From CAIYUC01 sp963682005 (GTDB lineage: Bacteria; Bacteroidota; Bacteroidia; Bacteroidales; FEN-979), in NCBI GenBank assembly GCA_963682005.1, contig OY820914.1, forward strand, positions 682,001 through 746,000: 64,000 nucleotides of DNA, written 5' to 3'. The notes below the pieces were generated by a model that did not search any database, was not told the origin of the DNA, and saw nothing but the letters and a program-made list of their open reading frames with translations. Of the stretch, positions 26,068 through 34,397 are shown piece after piece. A program made the translations under genes and the position numbers. The first letter of the stretch is position 1, and every line of letters starts with the position of its first letter.

Positions 26068-26181
26068 CAGGCTTCAAGCTGCCGTCATCCCCGCGAAAGC
26101 GGGGACAGGCTTCAGGCTGCCGTCATTCCCGCGAAAGCGGGAACAGGCTTCAAGCTGCCGTCATCCCCGCGAAAGCGGGAA
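26068..26181. repeat. Three 38-bp tandem repeats with hairpin core
   Basis: Units at 26068-26105, 26106-26143 and 26144-26181 are nearly identical (a few C/T or A/G differences). Each contains a CAGGCTTCA.GCTGC lead and the palindrome CCCGCGAAAGCGGG preceded by CGTCAT. They lie between the two ATPase genes of one operon, and would form three consecutive hairpins in the mRNA. Confidence 0.92.
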
Positions 26182-26253
26182 CAGGCTTCGATTTTCCATC
26201 CTCTATTATCTATCCTCTGACCTCTAACTATCTGACCTCTGACCATCCGGTCC

Positions 26254-27171
26254 TCAGACTTTCTCCATAAGCTCCATAAAACAATCCTCGATATCCGGCC
26301 TGACCTCCCTGATCCCGATGTTCTGCTGTCCTTTCTTTTTCAGAAATGCCATCAGGTCATTCTGATCCAGGCGCCCTTTTTCAAAGGCAAAATGTGCCGC
26401 CTGGCCGAAAGCGAAAACACTTTTATTCCCGGGATATTCTTTCAGATCAAGCAGAAGCTGGTATATATCATCGGACTTCACCGCATAAAGTGAATGGGGA
26501 AACTCCGATACGACAGCTTCCGGCGTACTGATCTTCATGATCCTTCCATCCTGGATCAGTGCGATCCGGTCGCAAAGACTGGCCTCATCCATGTACGGTG
26601 TCGATACCAGGATCGTGATCCCGCTTTCTTTCAGCCTCTTCAGCATCTCCCAGAATTCCTTCCTCGAAACTGCATCCACCCCGGTCGTCGGCTCATCCAG
26701 GAACAGGACCACCGGTTTATGGATCATGGCGCAGGAGAGGGCAAGTTTCTGCTTCATACCCCCGGAGAGCTTTCCGGCCCTCCGCTTCTTAAACGGCTCG
26801 ATCTGGCTGTAAATCTCACGGATAAGGTCATAGTTTTCCTTAATGGTCGTGCCAAAGATCGTTGCATAGAATCCCAGGTTCTCTTCGACCGTCAGGTCCA
26901 TATACAGCGAAAACCGGCCCGGCATATAGCCAATGATCCTGCGTATCTTCTTATAATCCCTCACCACATCCAATCCCTCAACGGTCGCAGTTCCGGAATC
27001 GGGAACGAGCACGGTGGTGAGGATCCTGAATAGCGTGGTCTTCCCTGCCCCGTCGGGACCAATAAATCCGAAGATCTCACCTCCGGATACAGAAAAAGAA
27101 ATATCATCGAGTGCCTTTACGGTTCCGTATAGCTTTGAAATATTCCTTACATCGATGGAAACAGGGTTCAT
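26254..27171 (-). CDS. ABC transporter ATPase, first
   Basis: A 305-residue protein. Walker A is GPDGAGKTT (about 38-46), the signature is KLSGGMKQKLA, Walker B is VLFLDEPTTGVDA, and the H-loop is VSTPYMDEA, where Pro replaces the usual His. The C-terminal 70 residues form an accessory domain. Together with the gene at 25263 it would supply the two ATPase sites of the exporter: this one has a normal signature but a changed H-loop, the other a changed signature and an intact His. Confidence 0.9.
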   Translation of the reverse strand: MNPVSIDVRNISKLYGTVKALDDISFSVSGGEIFGFIGPDGAGKTTLFRILTTVLVPDSGTATVEGLDVVRDYKKIRRIIGYMPGRFSLYMDLTVEENLGFYATIFGTTIKENYDLIREIYSQIEPFKKRRAGKLSGGMKQKLALSCAMIHKPVVLFLDEPTTGVDAVSRKEFWEMLKRLKESGITILVSTPYMDEASLCDRIALIQDGRIMKISTPEAVVSEFPHSLYAVKSDDIYQLLLDLKEYPGNKSVFAFGQAAHFAFEKGRLDQNDLMAFLKKKGQQNIGIREVRPDIEDCFMELMEKV

Positions 27172-27189
27172 GATATGAGAAGAAAAGGA

Positions 27190-27648
27190 TCAGTTCGTTT
27201 TAAACCAGTGTGTCGTCCTACCGAGTACTGAAACGCCGATATACCCCCGGATTTTGAGCATCTGCGGATTCTCGAACTTGATGTAGCACTTATACGTCTT
27301 CCCGTTTTTCGGGTCATAGATTGAGCCGTCAGTCCATTCATCTTTTCCGTCGAAGACGAAGTTCTTCAGCATGTTCAATCCGATCAGGGGCTCATGCTGC
27401 TTTTGGGGATCAGGGTTCAGGTTGTCGGTCCTGGGTTTGCCGGTAGCATTATCAAGCGGTTCTTTCAACCAGATGATCTTTCCAAAGTATTTGGGTCCAT
27501 CTTTATAAACCTGTACCTTGGCAGTGCGCTCTTCATTGAGCCAGTTACCGATAATGTCATCCGGGTTGTGTTTTTGTGCCTGGAGCTTTAAGCTTCCGAT
27601 GCTGCTCATTACGAATGCAATCAATAAAAATGATCCGATTTTTCTCAT
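27190..27648 (-). CDS. DUF2147 secreted protein
   Basis: A 152-residue protein with a signal peptide (cleavage near LQAQK, about residue 25). The DUF2147 pattern IIGNWLNEERTAKVQVY, YFGKIIWLKEP, GKTYKCYIKF and LKIRGYIGVSVLGRTTHW matches the whole domain, a small lipocalin-like beta-barrel. It lies inside the efflux operon, 18 bp downstream of the ATPase start side and 22 bp from the HlyD gene. A periplasmic ligand-binding role alongside the exporter is possible but unproven. Confidence 0.85.
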   Translation of the reverse strand: MRKIGSFLLIAFVMSSIGSLKLQAQKHNPDDIIGNWLNEERTAKVQVYKDGPKYFGKIIWLKEPLDNATGKPRTDNLNPDPQKQHEPLIGLNMLKNFVFDGKDEWTDGSIYDPKNGKTYKCYIKFENPQMLKIRGYIGVSVLGRTTHWFKTN

Positions 27649-27670
27649 GGGTTGATGTTTTGGTTTGAAT

Positions 27671-28564
27671 TTACTTTAAGGGTTTGATAATTATTTCGCC
27701 AGGCATCCCGATCTTCATGCTCCCATCGTTTTGTACCCTGATCTTTGCCGCATAAACAAGGTTGACCCGTTCCTCCTTGGTTTGAATGGTTTTTGGTGTG
27801 AATTCGGCCGTTTGTGAGATCCAGCTGATGACCCCGGAAACAGAAGTATTTGTTTTTTCATCCTTGTCAAACATCACGGTCACTGTTTGGCCGAGATGTA
27901 TCTCCGGCAATTGTGCACCACTGATGTAAACACGCAGGTAGATGACGGAAAGGTCGGCCAGCTTGTAAATGGGTTTCCCGAAGGTAGTGATCTCGTCCGG
28001 TTCGGCATATTTCGTCAGAACAGTGCCCTTCACCGGGTTGATGATCCGGCAGTCGGAGATGGATTTTGTGAGCTGGTCGATCTGCCGGCCTGCAGCCACC
28101 ACCTGTTCATTCAGGGCAGCAAATTGTGACCGGATCGCTGAAACCTGCCGTTCGATTAGGCTGAGACTTCCATTGATATCATCCAGCTGCTTCTTTGTGG
28201 CCGCCCCGTCTTTCAGCAACTTTTCGACCCTTGCCTTATCGACAAGAACATTCTCTTTGTTTTGCTCCTGGACAGCAATTTGTGTTCTCAGGTTCTCGGC
28301 CGTAAGGGAGGTTGCCTCCTGCTGGGCAACGGCTTGTGCCTTTTTCAGCTGAAGATCGGTCGTATCAACAATACCGGCCACAACCCCCGAGTCAAGAATC
28401 TGTCCTTCCTCAACTTTCAGCCATAGGATCCGGCCATTGGCCTGCGACGAAACGGTGATCTCCGTCGCTTCAAAGGTACCATAGGCATCGGCTTTCTCCT
28501 TGTCATCTTTGCAGGAATTCATCCAGGCCAGGATCAGTGGAATGAGAAAAAAATACTTTTTCAT
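27671..28564 (-). CDS. HlyD-family adaptor lipoprotein
   Basis: The start is ATG 28564 (a TTG lies two codons upstream). The protein has 297 residues with lipobox AWMNSC, so it is membrane-anchored by lipid rather than by a helix. It has a lipoyl half, SSQANGRILWLKVEEGQ, a coiled-coil hairpin (about 75-170), the second lipoyl half NPVKGTVLTKYAEPDE and a beta-barrel. This is the YhiI/YbhG type of adaptor joining an ABC-2 exporter to TolC. Confidence 0.88.
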   Translation of the reverse strand: MKKYFFLIPLILAWMNSCKDDKEKADAYGTFEATEITVSSQANGRILWLKVEEGQILDSGVVAGIVDTTDLQLKKAQAVAQQEATSLTAENLRTQIAVQEQNKENVLVDKARVEKLLKDGAATKKQLDDINGSLSLIERQVSAIRSQFAALNEQVVAAGRQIDQLTKSISDCRIINPVKGTVLTKYAEPDEITTFGKPIYKLADLSVIYLRVYISGAQLPEIHLGQTVTVMFDKDEKTNTSVSGVISWISQTAEFTPKTIQTKEERVNLVYAAKIRVQNDGSMKIGMPGEIIIKPLK

Positions 28565-28590
28565 GATCAATCTTATTATTTTGACATTTC

Positions 28591-29874
28591 TTAAAGTTTT
28601 CCAAGGGTATAGAGGTACGAGATCTTCGCTTTTACAAGCTGAATGCGGTGCAGCTCCCTGCTTAGGTTCGCCTGGATCTCCTCATTGACGCGGTTGACAA
28701 AATCGCTGGATGTGATCACCCCGTTATCAAGCTGCGAGGACGAGGATTTTGTGATCCTGCTTCTCAGCGCGATGATCTCTTCATCCTTTTCAAGCATCCC
28801 CGTGAGCCTCTGGATCTCGGCGACATTCTTATTATTGGATATCCTGAGGTTCTTCTCAAACGTTTCTTTCTGGGTTGTCACAATGTCCCGCTGAAGGTCG
28901 ATGTTCCTTCTCTCATTCTTATTCTGGTTCCAGTTCCAGAAATTCCAGGAGAGTTTCCCCCCGAAGATCCAGAAAGGGGTAAAATCATTTGAAAGCATGT
29001 TGAATCCAGGCCGCCCGTAACCCAGTTGTCCGAACGCGTAGAACTTCGGGTTCCATTTCGTGGTCACCATATTCTTCATGATGTTCAGTTTGCCGGATTG
29101 CAGATCATAAAGTTCATTCTCATACCGCTTGTTCTCAAACCCGTATGAACTGATCCTTACATCCGGGAGAACAAGGTGGGATGTTTCAGGGATATTGACG
29201 GATGTCAGCTCTGCAAGCATTTTAAAGGAGGCCGAACGGTCGGTACGAAGACCGATGATCTGCTGATCCAGGAGGAGGATCTCTGCATCCAGTGCATCCA
29301 GGTTGGATTGAAGCTGCACCCCGTTCAGCACAGCCGATCTGACCTCTTTGATCTTCGATTCAAGCCGTTCTTTCGAGCTGTTCAGCAGTTCTTCGTTTTC
29401 CTGGTTCAGAAAAATGGAAAAATAAAGCTGGTTCACCTGGTCCTTCAACTGGTACAGCTGGACCTGCAGGTTTTTCTGATCCACCCGGAGGCTGGCATCT
29501 TCAACTTTTTTCTGGTAGCTGGTAATATTTCCATCCCATATCTGCTCATTGACATCAAGCGTCACCCTGTACTGATCCTTCGCGGGAACCGGCATCCCGA
29601 TTTCCGGGAGCCCTTTGGGCAGGACGATGGTGACGGCTGTGACATCCGACTGCAGGGATGCACTTCCGTTGATATTCATGGCCGGAAGGTAATTCTTATT
29701 CAGGTTTTGGATCCGGATATCGCTCGACCGCCCCAGCAGATCACCCTGCCTGGCCAGCGGGTAATTCTTGATGGCCTGCGTGTAGCAGTAATCAAGGGTT
29801 ATCGTATCCGGAACCTGTGATACTCCATGATAACCCCCCGCAAATAAAGCGATCAGAAAAATCCACTTTTTCAT
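28591..29874 (-). CDS. TolC-family outer membrane protein
   Basis: A 427-residue protein with a signal peptide (about 1-20, GVSQ) and TolC-type helical repeats (DYCYTQAIKNYPLARQG; a second half near 230). It is the outer-membrane channel for the adjacent adaptor and exporter. Its start overlaps the tetR stop by 4 bp (29871-29874), so the regulator is part of the operon. Confidence 0.88.
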   Translation of the reverse strand: MKKWIFLIALFAGGYHGVSQVPDTITLDYCYTQAIKNYPLARQGDLLGRSSDIRIQNLNKNYLPAMNINGSASLQSDVTAVTIVLPKGLPEIGMPVPAKDQYRVTLDVNEQIWDGNITSYQKKVEDASLRVDQKNLQVQLYQLKDQVNQLYFSIFLNQENEELLNSSKERLESKIKEVRSAVLNGVQLQSNLDALDAEILLLDQQIIGLRTDRSASFKMLAELTSVNIPETSHLVLPDVRISSYGFENKRYENELYDLQSGKLNIMKNMVTTKWNPKFYAFGQLGYGRPGFNMLSNDFTPFWIFGGKLSWNFWNWNQNKNERRNIDLQRDIVTTQKETFEKNLRISNNKNVAEIQRLTGMLEKDEEIIALRSRITKSSSSQLDNGVITSSDFVNRVNEEIQANLSRELHRIQLVKAKISYLYTLGKL

Positions 29875-30479
29875 TCTTTGTGTATTGATCTCAGAATTAA
29901 TTCAGGCAATTCCCTTTTCCGCACCTCAATGAAATCACTGAATTCCTCCTCCGAAAGATTTAAGATATTTTTCAATAATGGCTTTGCAACCAATGGAAAT
30001 ACGCTGAGTGAAATGATATTGATGATCAACTGGCGATGATCGATTCCGTGCAATCCTTCTGCTTCCATCATGATCTTCACCTGTTTCAGGATCGCCGACG
30101 GCGGGTTGGGTGAATTTTGCAAAAGTGCTGCTACTTTTTCGGGATTGTGCTGGATCCCGTTCAGGATGAACACGGGAATAAAAGGATTCTGCTGCATGAA
30201 GGTAATGTAATCATTACAAATGTACCTGATTTTTTCATCCAGTGGAATCGTATCACTGATCAATGAAAACAGCCTCCTGAAGAATTCTGTAAACGCATCG
30301 CTGAAGACTGCATCGAACAGGTTCTCCTTCGACCGGAAATAATAATGCAAAAGCGCCTTATTGATCCCTGCTTCATCGGCGATTTCCTGCATCCTTGCAC
30401 CGTCAAAGCCCTTCTTGTGAAACACGGTTTTTGCGGCTTCAAGGATTCGCTTTTCCGTTGACAACTGATTTTCAGACAT
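29871..30479 (-). CDS. TetR/AcrR-family repressor of the efflux operon
   Basis: A 202-residue protein with an N-terminal HTH at about 10-57 (ILEAAKTVFHKKGFDGARMQEIADEAG, then KALLHYYFRSKENLF). The C-terminal ligand domain is typical in length. As first gene of its own efflux operon it most likely represses the promoter at 30525-30557 until a drug-like inducer binds. The effector is unknown. Confidence 0.92.
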   Translation of the reverse strand: MSENQLSTEKRILEAAKTVFHKKGFDGARMQEIADEAGINKALLHYYFRSKENLFDAVFSDAFTEFFRRLFSLISDTIPLDEKIRYICNDYITFMQQNPFIPVFILNGIQHNPEKVAALLQNSPNPPSAILKQVKIMMEAEGLHGIDHRQLIINIISLSVFPLVAKPLLKNILNLSEEEFSDFIEVRKRELPELILRSIHKE

Positions 30480-30493
30480 CCTGGATTGACTTT

Positions 30494-30527
30494 ATGGTTT
30501 AACCATTCGATTTAACCAAGCGGTCAA
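30494..30527. promoter_or_regulatory. Candidate TetR operator
   Basis: ATGGTTTAACCAT at 30494-30506 is a 13-bp palindrome. A second half-site, TTTAACCA, follows at 30511-30518. TTGAC (30486) and GTCAA (30523) bracket both as a wider dyad. It lies just downstream of the predicted transcription start, where a repressor would block. Confidence 0.55.
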
Positions 30528-30557
30528 AATTAAACAATATTTCTATCGTGATACAAA
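30525..30557 (-). promoter_or_regulatory. Promoter of the TetR efflux operon
   Basis: On the minus strand, TTTG (30557-30554) is followed after 21 bp by TAATTTTG (30532-30525). This fits the Bacteroidota -33 TTTG / -7 TAnnTTTG consensus and spacing. The predicted start falls near 30518, inside the candidate operator. Confidence 0.6.
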
Positions 30558-30670
30558 ATAGATCAAGATTCTTTTTAATAAACATCCTCGCTGCAGAGCG
30601 GCGAGGTATCAGATCGGCAAATTATTTCTCTATTCGTCGCCAGCGGCGGGGTATTTACCCAAACTCAAAT

Positions 30671-30708
30671 TGTCATGCTGAGGGGAGCAGAAGCGTTGAG
30701 TTGTCAAA
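30671..30708. repeat. GTCATGCTGAG-type dispersed element
   Basis: The motif TGTCATGCTGAG, then AGCAGAAGCGTTGAG and TTGTCAAAGAATG, resembles a repeat type widespread at bacterial gene ends. It reaches into the last codons and stop of hicB. Only one copy is seen in this window. Confidence 0.4.
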
Positions 30709-31084
30709 GAATGAACCTGATCTCAGCCAATTCCCGGCCTATTTGCCGAACTCCGTTCAGAATTCTTTGAGTCTGTATTGGTGAAGGTTTTTTTCTTCCG
30801 GAGATGTATTGTGCCAGAAGGCTTTGGTTCATCCCGATACGCGCTGAGAGCGCTTTGGCATTTATTACCTTGTAAAACTTGAAGAATTGCGCCAGGTCCA
30901 GGGTCACTTTAATATCACCATAAGATACAGTTCGTCCACTTTTTTCAAAATACAAATTAAGTGCTTCGACCATATTGGATTTAAGGATCTCCATATCCTT
31001 TCCGGTAGTTGCCACCGGTAATTTTTCAGCAAAAGCGGAATAACCCGAAGTAGTCCGTTCAATGATCATTTCAATTTTTTTCAT
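30704..31084 (-). CDS. hicB: HicB-like antitoxin
   Basis: A 126-residue protein. The N-terminal half is the partly degraded RNase-H-like HicB fold (IIERTTSGYSAFAEKLPV, then NMVEALNLYFEKSG). The C-terminal half is an HTH (LSARIGMNQSLLAQYISGRKKPS) that would bind the operon promoter. In a working pair it neutralises the HicA mRNA interferase. Its partner lies 11 bp upstream but is frameshifted (31096-31280). The last codons lie within a dispersed repeat. Confidence 0.85.
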   Translation of the reverse strand: MKKIEMIIERTTSGYSAFAEKLPVATTGKDMEILKSNMVEALNLYFEKSGRTVSYGDIKVTLDLAQFFKFYKVINAKALSARIGMNQSLLAQYISGRKKPSPIQTQRILNGVRQIGRELAEIRFIL

Positions 31085-31095
31085 AATCCGTTGTA

Positions 31096-31280
31096 TTATT
31101 TTAATCCGGCAGGTTTCAAAATACTATGTTGCAAGCCAATACCGATTTCATTTGAACCATGATCAGGAACCACGATCCTGCCTTCTTTTTCAGGATGATT
31201 CATGATCAAATGGCTTCCCGATTGCCTGATTATAAACCATCCATCCTTTTTTAAATCCGGATCAGTTCACTGCTTTTCAT
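31096..31280 (-). pseudogene. hicA: Frameshifted hicA toxin gene
   Basis: From ATG 31280 the frame reads MKSSELIR and then stops. One base shifted, near 31258-31260, it continues as DLKKDGWFIIRQSGSH, LIMNHPEKEGRIVVPDHG and ends HSILKPAGLK with TAA at 31096. Together these give a complete HicA, including the catalytic His in GSHLIM. No start codon exists in the second frame between its upstream stop and the HicA core. A single missing base (a G from a GGG) would explain it; a sequencing error is the alternative. Confidence 0.85.
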
Positions 31281-31459
31281 TGTGCAAAGGTAATAATTAT
31301 ATTACCTGTCCGACCCTTTTCGGCTAAGGATTTTCCATTGTCAATCCGGCAGAGCATTAAAATCATGACTGAATGATAAACTCGTCCTTCGTCAATCCGG
31401 ATTGCAATCTGAATTCTGAAATCGTAAATCGAAAATAGGGACATTTGCGCCTAATCCTG
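31281..31459. other. Intergenic with dispersed segment
   Basis: Around 31381-31430 the sequence CGTCCTTCGTCAATC, then TCTGAATTC.GAAATCG, matches the region 4306-4356 with few differences. No gene is seen. Confidence 0.6.
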
Positions 31460-33253
31460 CTAATTGGCAAGCATGATCTTGATCTTCTGCCCGGGCTTCA
31501 GGCGTACGGAAGGGTTGTTGAAGTTATTCAGCTTCTTGAGGTCGGATACGGTTACACCATCATACTTTTCAGCGATTCCCCAGAGGTTATCACCTGACTG
31601 GACCGTATAATAAATATACTTCTGACCGGATGAACCGCTCCTGGCTGTCTTTCCTGTTTTTTTTGCAGTCGTTGTTTTCGATGCCTTTTCTTCTGCCGAC
31701 GGGACTACCGTTAATTTTTGTCCCACAAAGATAGTATATCCATCAAGCTGATTCCATTTTACAAGGTCAGCGGCGGAGCAATTATGGTCCTGCGCGATCT
31801 TGCTCAGGTTTTCTCCGGAGGAAACAATGTGGTATTTTGGATTATCTCCGGCAATCACAGGGGATGCCTTCACTGTTTTACTGGTTGAATCAGGCATCAC
31901 ATTCATGCTTGTGTCCCTTGCAACCGCCGAACCGGCAGAGGCCACAAGGGTTTTGTCATTGGGTTTGCATTTGGCAGGACCGGTATAGACAAGCAGATGC
32001 TGTTTCGGTTTCACGTAGTTCTTCTTCAGGCCGTTCAGCGTCTTCAATTCCGAGACGGACATATGGAATTTCTTGGCAATGCTGGCCATGGTTTCGCCTC
32101 CCCTTACGGTGTACTCCGACATTTCCCGGTTGCTGCTCCAGGCCAAAGCCAGGAGGGAATCACGCGCCATTCCCTTTTTCGTTTTGAAGGCATAAAGTGC
32201 ATCTTCGTTATTGACAAAATCCCCGATATACTTTTTCCTCAGGCGGAGATAATAAGGCTTTTCGCAGGTGGCCGGGATCACACCCTGCTTGTAAGCGGGA
32301 TTGAGGAATTGAATTTCTTCTTTGGGGATGGAAAGGAGTTCAGAGATCTGGTCGAATGTAAGCGGGTTCTTGACCATCACGGTATCGATCTCATAGAAGA
32401 GAACGCCCGGATCAACGGCATAGATATGATGATCTTCAGCATAGGTCATGACATAGCTTGCCGCGATAAAAGCCGGCACATAGGACCGTGTCTCTTTCGG
32501 CAGGTAGCGCTGGATCACCCAGAAATCTTTTGCACCACCAGCTCTCCGTATCGCCTTGTTGACATTTCCCGCCCCAGAATTATAGGCGGCCAGGGCCAAT
32601 GACCAGTTCCCGTAAATACTGTAAAGGTCGGTCAGGTGCTCACAGGCGGCAATGGTTGATTTAAGCGGATCGTAGCGGTCATCAACATACGACGAGATCT
32701 TCAATCCGTAGACTTTCCCGGTGCCATACATGAACTGCCATAATCCTTTTGCCCCTGCCTTTGAATTTGCGATCGGGTTCAGCGCCGATTCAATAACGGC
32801 GAGGTATTTCAGCTCAAGCGGCATGTTATATTTGTCAAGCTGCTCCTCGAAAAGAGGGAAATAGATCTGGGAAAGACCAAGGATCCGGGCAGTCAGTCCT
32901 CTTTTCCTGTACCCGTACAAGTCAATAAACTTTCTGACATCAAGGTTATAAACATACTCGAAGGGTGACTGCATGCTCATCTGTGTGATCCGCTCCCGGT
33001 AAACAGAATCCGGAAAAGCAGGAATATCCGTGTCGGAATAAGGATAGGGCGTTTGCCGTGAAGAAGGATTGAGGAACGAGGTGTTCTCAAATACTTTCAA
33101 GGTGGCAAGGCTGTCGAGCATTGAAACAACAGGATCATCCTCGATAAAAGCTTTCTTTTTGGAAAGTGTATCAGTCCGTATGGTGTCTTGTGAAAATATA
33201 GCAAAGGGAAGGAAAAGCAGGAAAAGGAAAGTCAGAAATTTTCTTCCGGTCAT
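31460..33253 (-). CDS. MltD-like lytic transglycosylase with three LysM domains
   Basis: A 597-residue protein with a signal peptide (about 1-21, IFSQ). The SLT catalytic domain (about 120-270) contains YLAVIESALNP with the catalytic Glu, GAKGLWQFM and LALAAYNSGAGNV. Three LysM peptidoglycan-binding domains follow (about 385-430, 475-520 and 548-595; the last reads YTVQSGDNLWGIAEKY). It would bind and cleave cell-wall glycan. It is transcribed alone, divergent from nothing nearby. Confidence 0.93.
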   Translation of the reverse strand: MTGRKFLTFLFLLFLPFAIFSQDTIRTDTLSKKKAFIEDDPVVSMLDSLATLKVFENTSFLNPSSRQTPYPYSDTDIPAFPDSVYRERITQMSMQSPFEYVYNLDVRKFIDLYGYRKRGLTARILGLSQIYFPLFEEQLDKYNMPLELKYLAVIESALNPIANSKAGAKGLWQFMYGTGKVYGLKISSYVDDRYDPLKSTIAACEHLTDLYSIYGNWSLALAAYNSGAGNVNKAIRRAGGAKDFWVIQRYLPKETRSYVPAFIAASYVMTYAEDHHIYAVDPGVLFYEIDTVMVKNPLTFDQISELLSIPKEEIQFLNPAYKQGVIPATCEKPYYLRLRKKYIGDFVNNEDALYAFKTKKGMARDSLLALAWSSNREMSEYTVRGGETMASIAKKFHMSVSELKTLNGLKKNYVKPKQHLLVYTGPAKCKPNDKTLVASAGSAVARDTSMNVMPDSTSKTVKASPVIAGDNPKYHIVSSGENLSKIAQDHNCSAADLVKWNQLDGYTIFVGQKLTVVPSAEEKASKTTTAKKTGKTARSGSSGQKYIYYTVQSGDNLWGIAEKYDGVTVSDLKKLNNFNNPSVRLKPGQKIKIMLAN

Positions 33254-33407
33254 GATAGAACCCGTTTGTTTATTTTATGAGATTGTCCTTTGTAAAATTA
33301 TGTGAATATTGAACATCGAATTATCTGAATCATGAATTTGATTAACAGTTCAATGTTAGTATGTTTTCTTATTTTACCTGTGCATGGAATAGAAACGCAG
33401 GGAACGG

Positions 33408-34286
33408 TTAAAAATTTTCCACATGGATCGTCACTTCCGCATTTTTAATCATGCTTTTTATATCATTTTCAATGATATCGCAAATTTCATGGGCTTCCTT
33501 TACTTTCAGGTTTTCTGAAAGATTGAGATGAAAATCAATGTATTTATAATTACCCGCTTTCCTGGTTCTCAGGTCATGGTAGCTGATCGTTGGGGTGCAG
33601 TGCCTGTCAATCAGCTTTTTTATGGAACAGACTTCCTCTGATGGAAGGGCAACATCGAGCAACGGCGCATATGCCTTTGAAAAAAGGATGTAAGATTCTT
33701 TCAGGATCAGCAATGCAACCAGGATCGCAATGGCAGGATCGAGGTAATAAATGGCGGCAACCCCGGGAAATAATTCGCGCCCGGCAAGCATGATCAACAG
33801 CCCTGCTGCAACACCGAATGATGTGTAAACATCGGTTTTCAGATGGAGCGCATCCGCTTCAAGGGCGATGGAATCGGTTTCTTTTGCAACTTTATAGAGT
33901 TTCCCGGAAACGATAAAATTGACAACAGCAGAGATGGCCATCACAATAATGCCAAGTCCGATCGTTTCAATGGCCATCGGATCGATGATCTTCTTCACGG
34001 CCTCGAAAATGATCCAGAAAGCAGCAACAAAGATCAGAAGTGCCTCAACCACGCCCGAAATATTCTCGAACTTACCATGGCCGTAAGGATGCATTTCATC
34101 AGGCGGCTTGTCGGAGACCCGGACAGAAAAAAAGGCGATAATAGAGGCAAGAAGATCCATAAATGAATGGATGGCTTCCGAGATGATGCTGATGGATCCG
34201 GAAAGGACTCCAACAACCATTTTCATCAGGATGAGGAGCGTGTTTGAAAAGATTGACAGGCGTGCAATACGTGTTTTCCGTGACAT
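33408..34286 (-). CDS. Cation diffusion facilitator (CDF) transporter
   Basis: A 292-residue protein with six predicted helices. The metal sites are SEAIHSFMDL in helix 2 and ALHLKTDVYTS in helix 5, and HPYGHGKFENI is the conserved loop. The C-terminal cytoplasmic domain (about 205-292) ends VTIHVENF. CDF proteins export Zn, Fe, Mn or Co by proton exchange; the His/Asp arrangement does not settle the metal. Confidence 0.92.
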   Translation of the reverse strand: MSRKTRIARLSIFSNTLLILMKMVVGVLSGSISIISEAIHSFMDLLASIIAFFSVRVSDKPPDEMHPYGHGKFENISGVVEALLIFVAAFWIIFEAVKKIIDPMAIETIGLGIIVMAISAVVNFIVSGKLYKVAKETDSIALEADALHLKTDVYTSFGVAAGLLIMLAGRELFPGVAAIYYLDPAIAILVALLILKESYILFSKAYAPLLDVALPSEEVCSIKKLIDRHCTPTISYHDLRTRKAGNYKYIDFHLNLSENLKVKEAHEICDIIENDIKSMIKNAEVTIHVENF

Positions 34287-34302
34287 TCTTTTTTCTTTAC
34301 TG

Positions 34303-34372
34303 CAAAAATAAGGATTAATTTTAAATCAATGGGTTGCATCCCTCCGCCGTATTTATGGAATCTGTATTTTTG
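34303..34372. promoter_or_regulatory. Divergent -7 boxes for CDF and deiminase genes
   Basis: TATTTTTG occurs on the minus strand (34310-34303), 17 bp before the CDF start, and on the plus strand (34365-34372), 26 bp before the deiminase start. Both match TAnnTTTG exactly. The -33 boxes are poor. Confidence 0.45.
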
Positions 34373-34397
34373 TAAAAAGAATAATGAAAATTACACC

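Noticed and set aside
26068..26181. Possible short CRISPR (three 38-bp units)
   Set aside because: The whole 38-bp unit repeats with no unique spacers; it is a tandem hairpin repeat.
26494..27033. A 179-codon frame antisense to ATPase 1
   Set aside because: All ABC motifs lie on the opposite strand and this frame is a mirror of them.
34329..34397. An upstream ATG that would add 23 residues to the deiminase
   Set aside because: The added residues destroy the signal peptide and cover the predicted -7 box; ATG 34398 fits a clean signal sequence.
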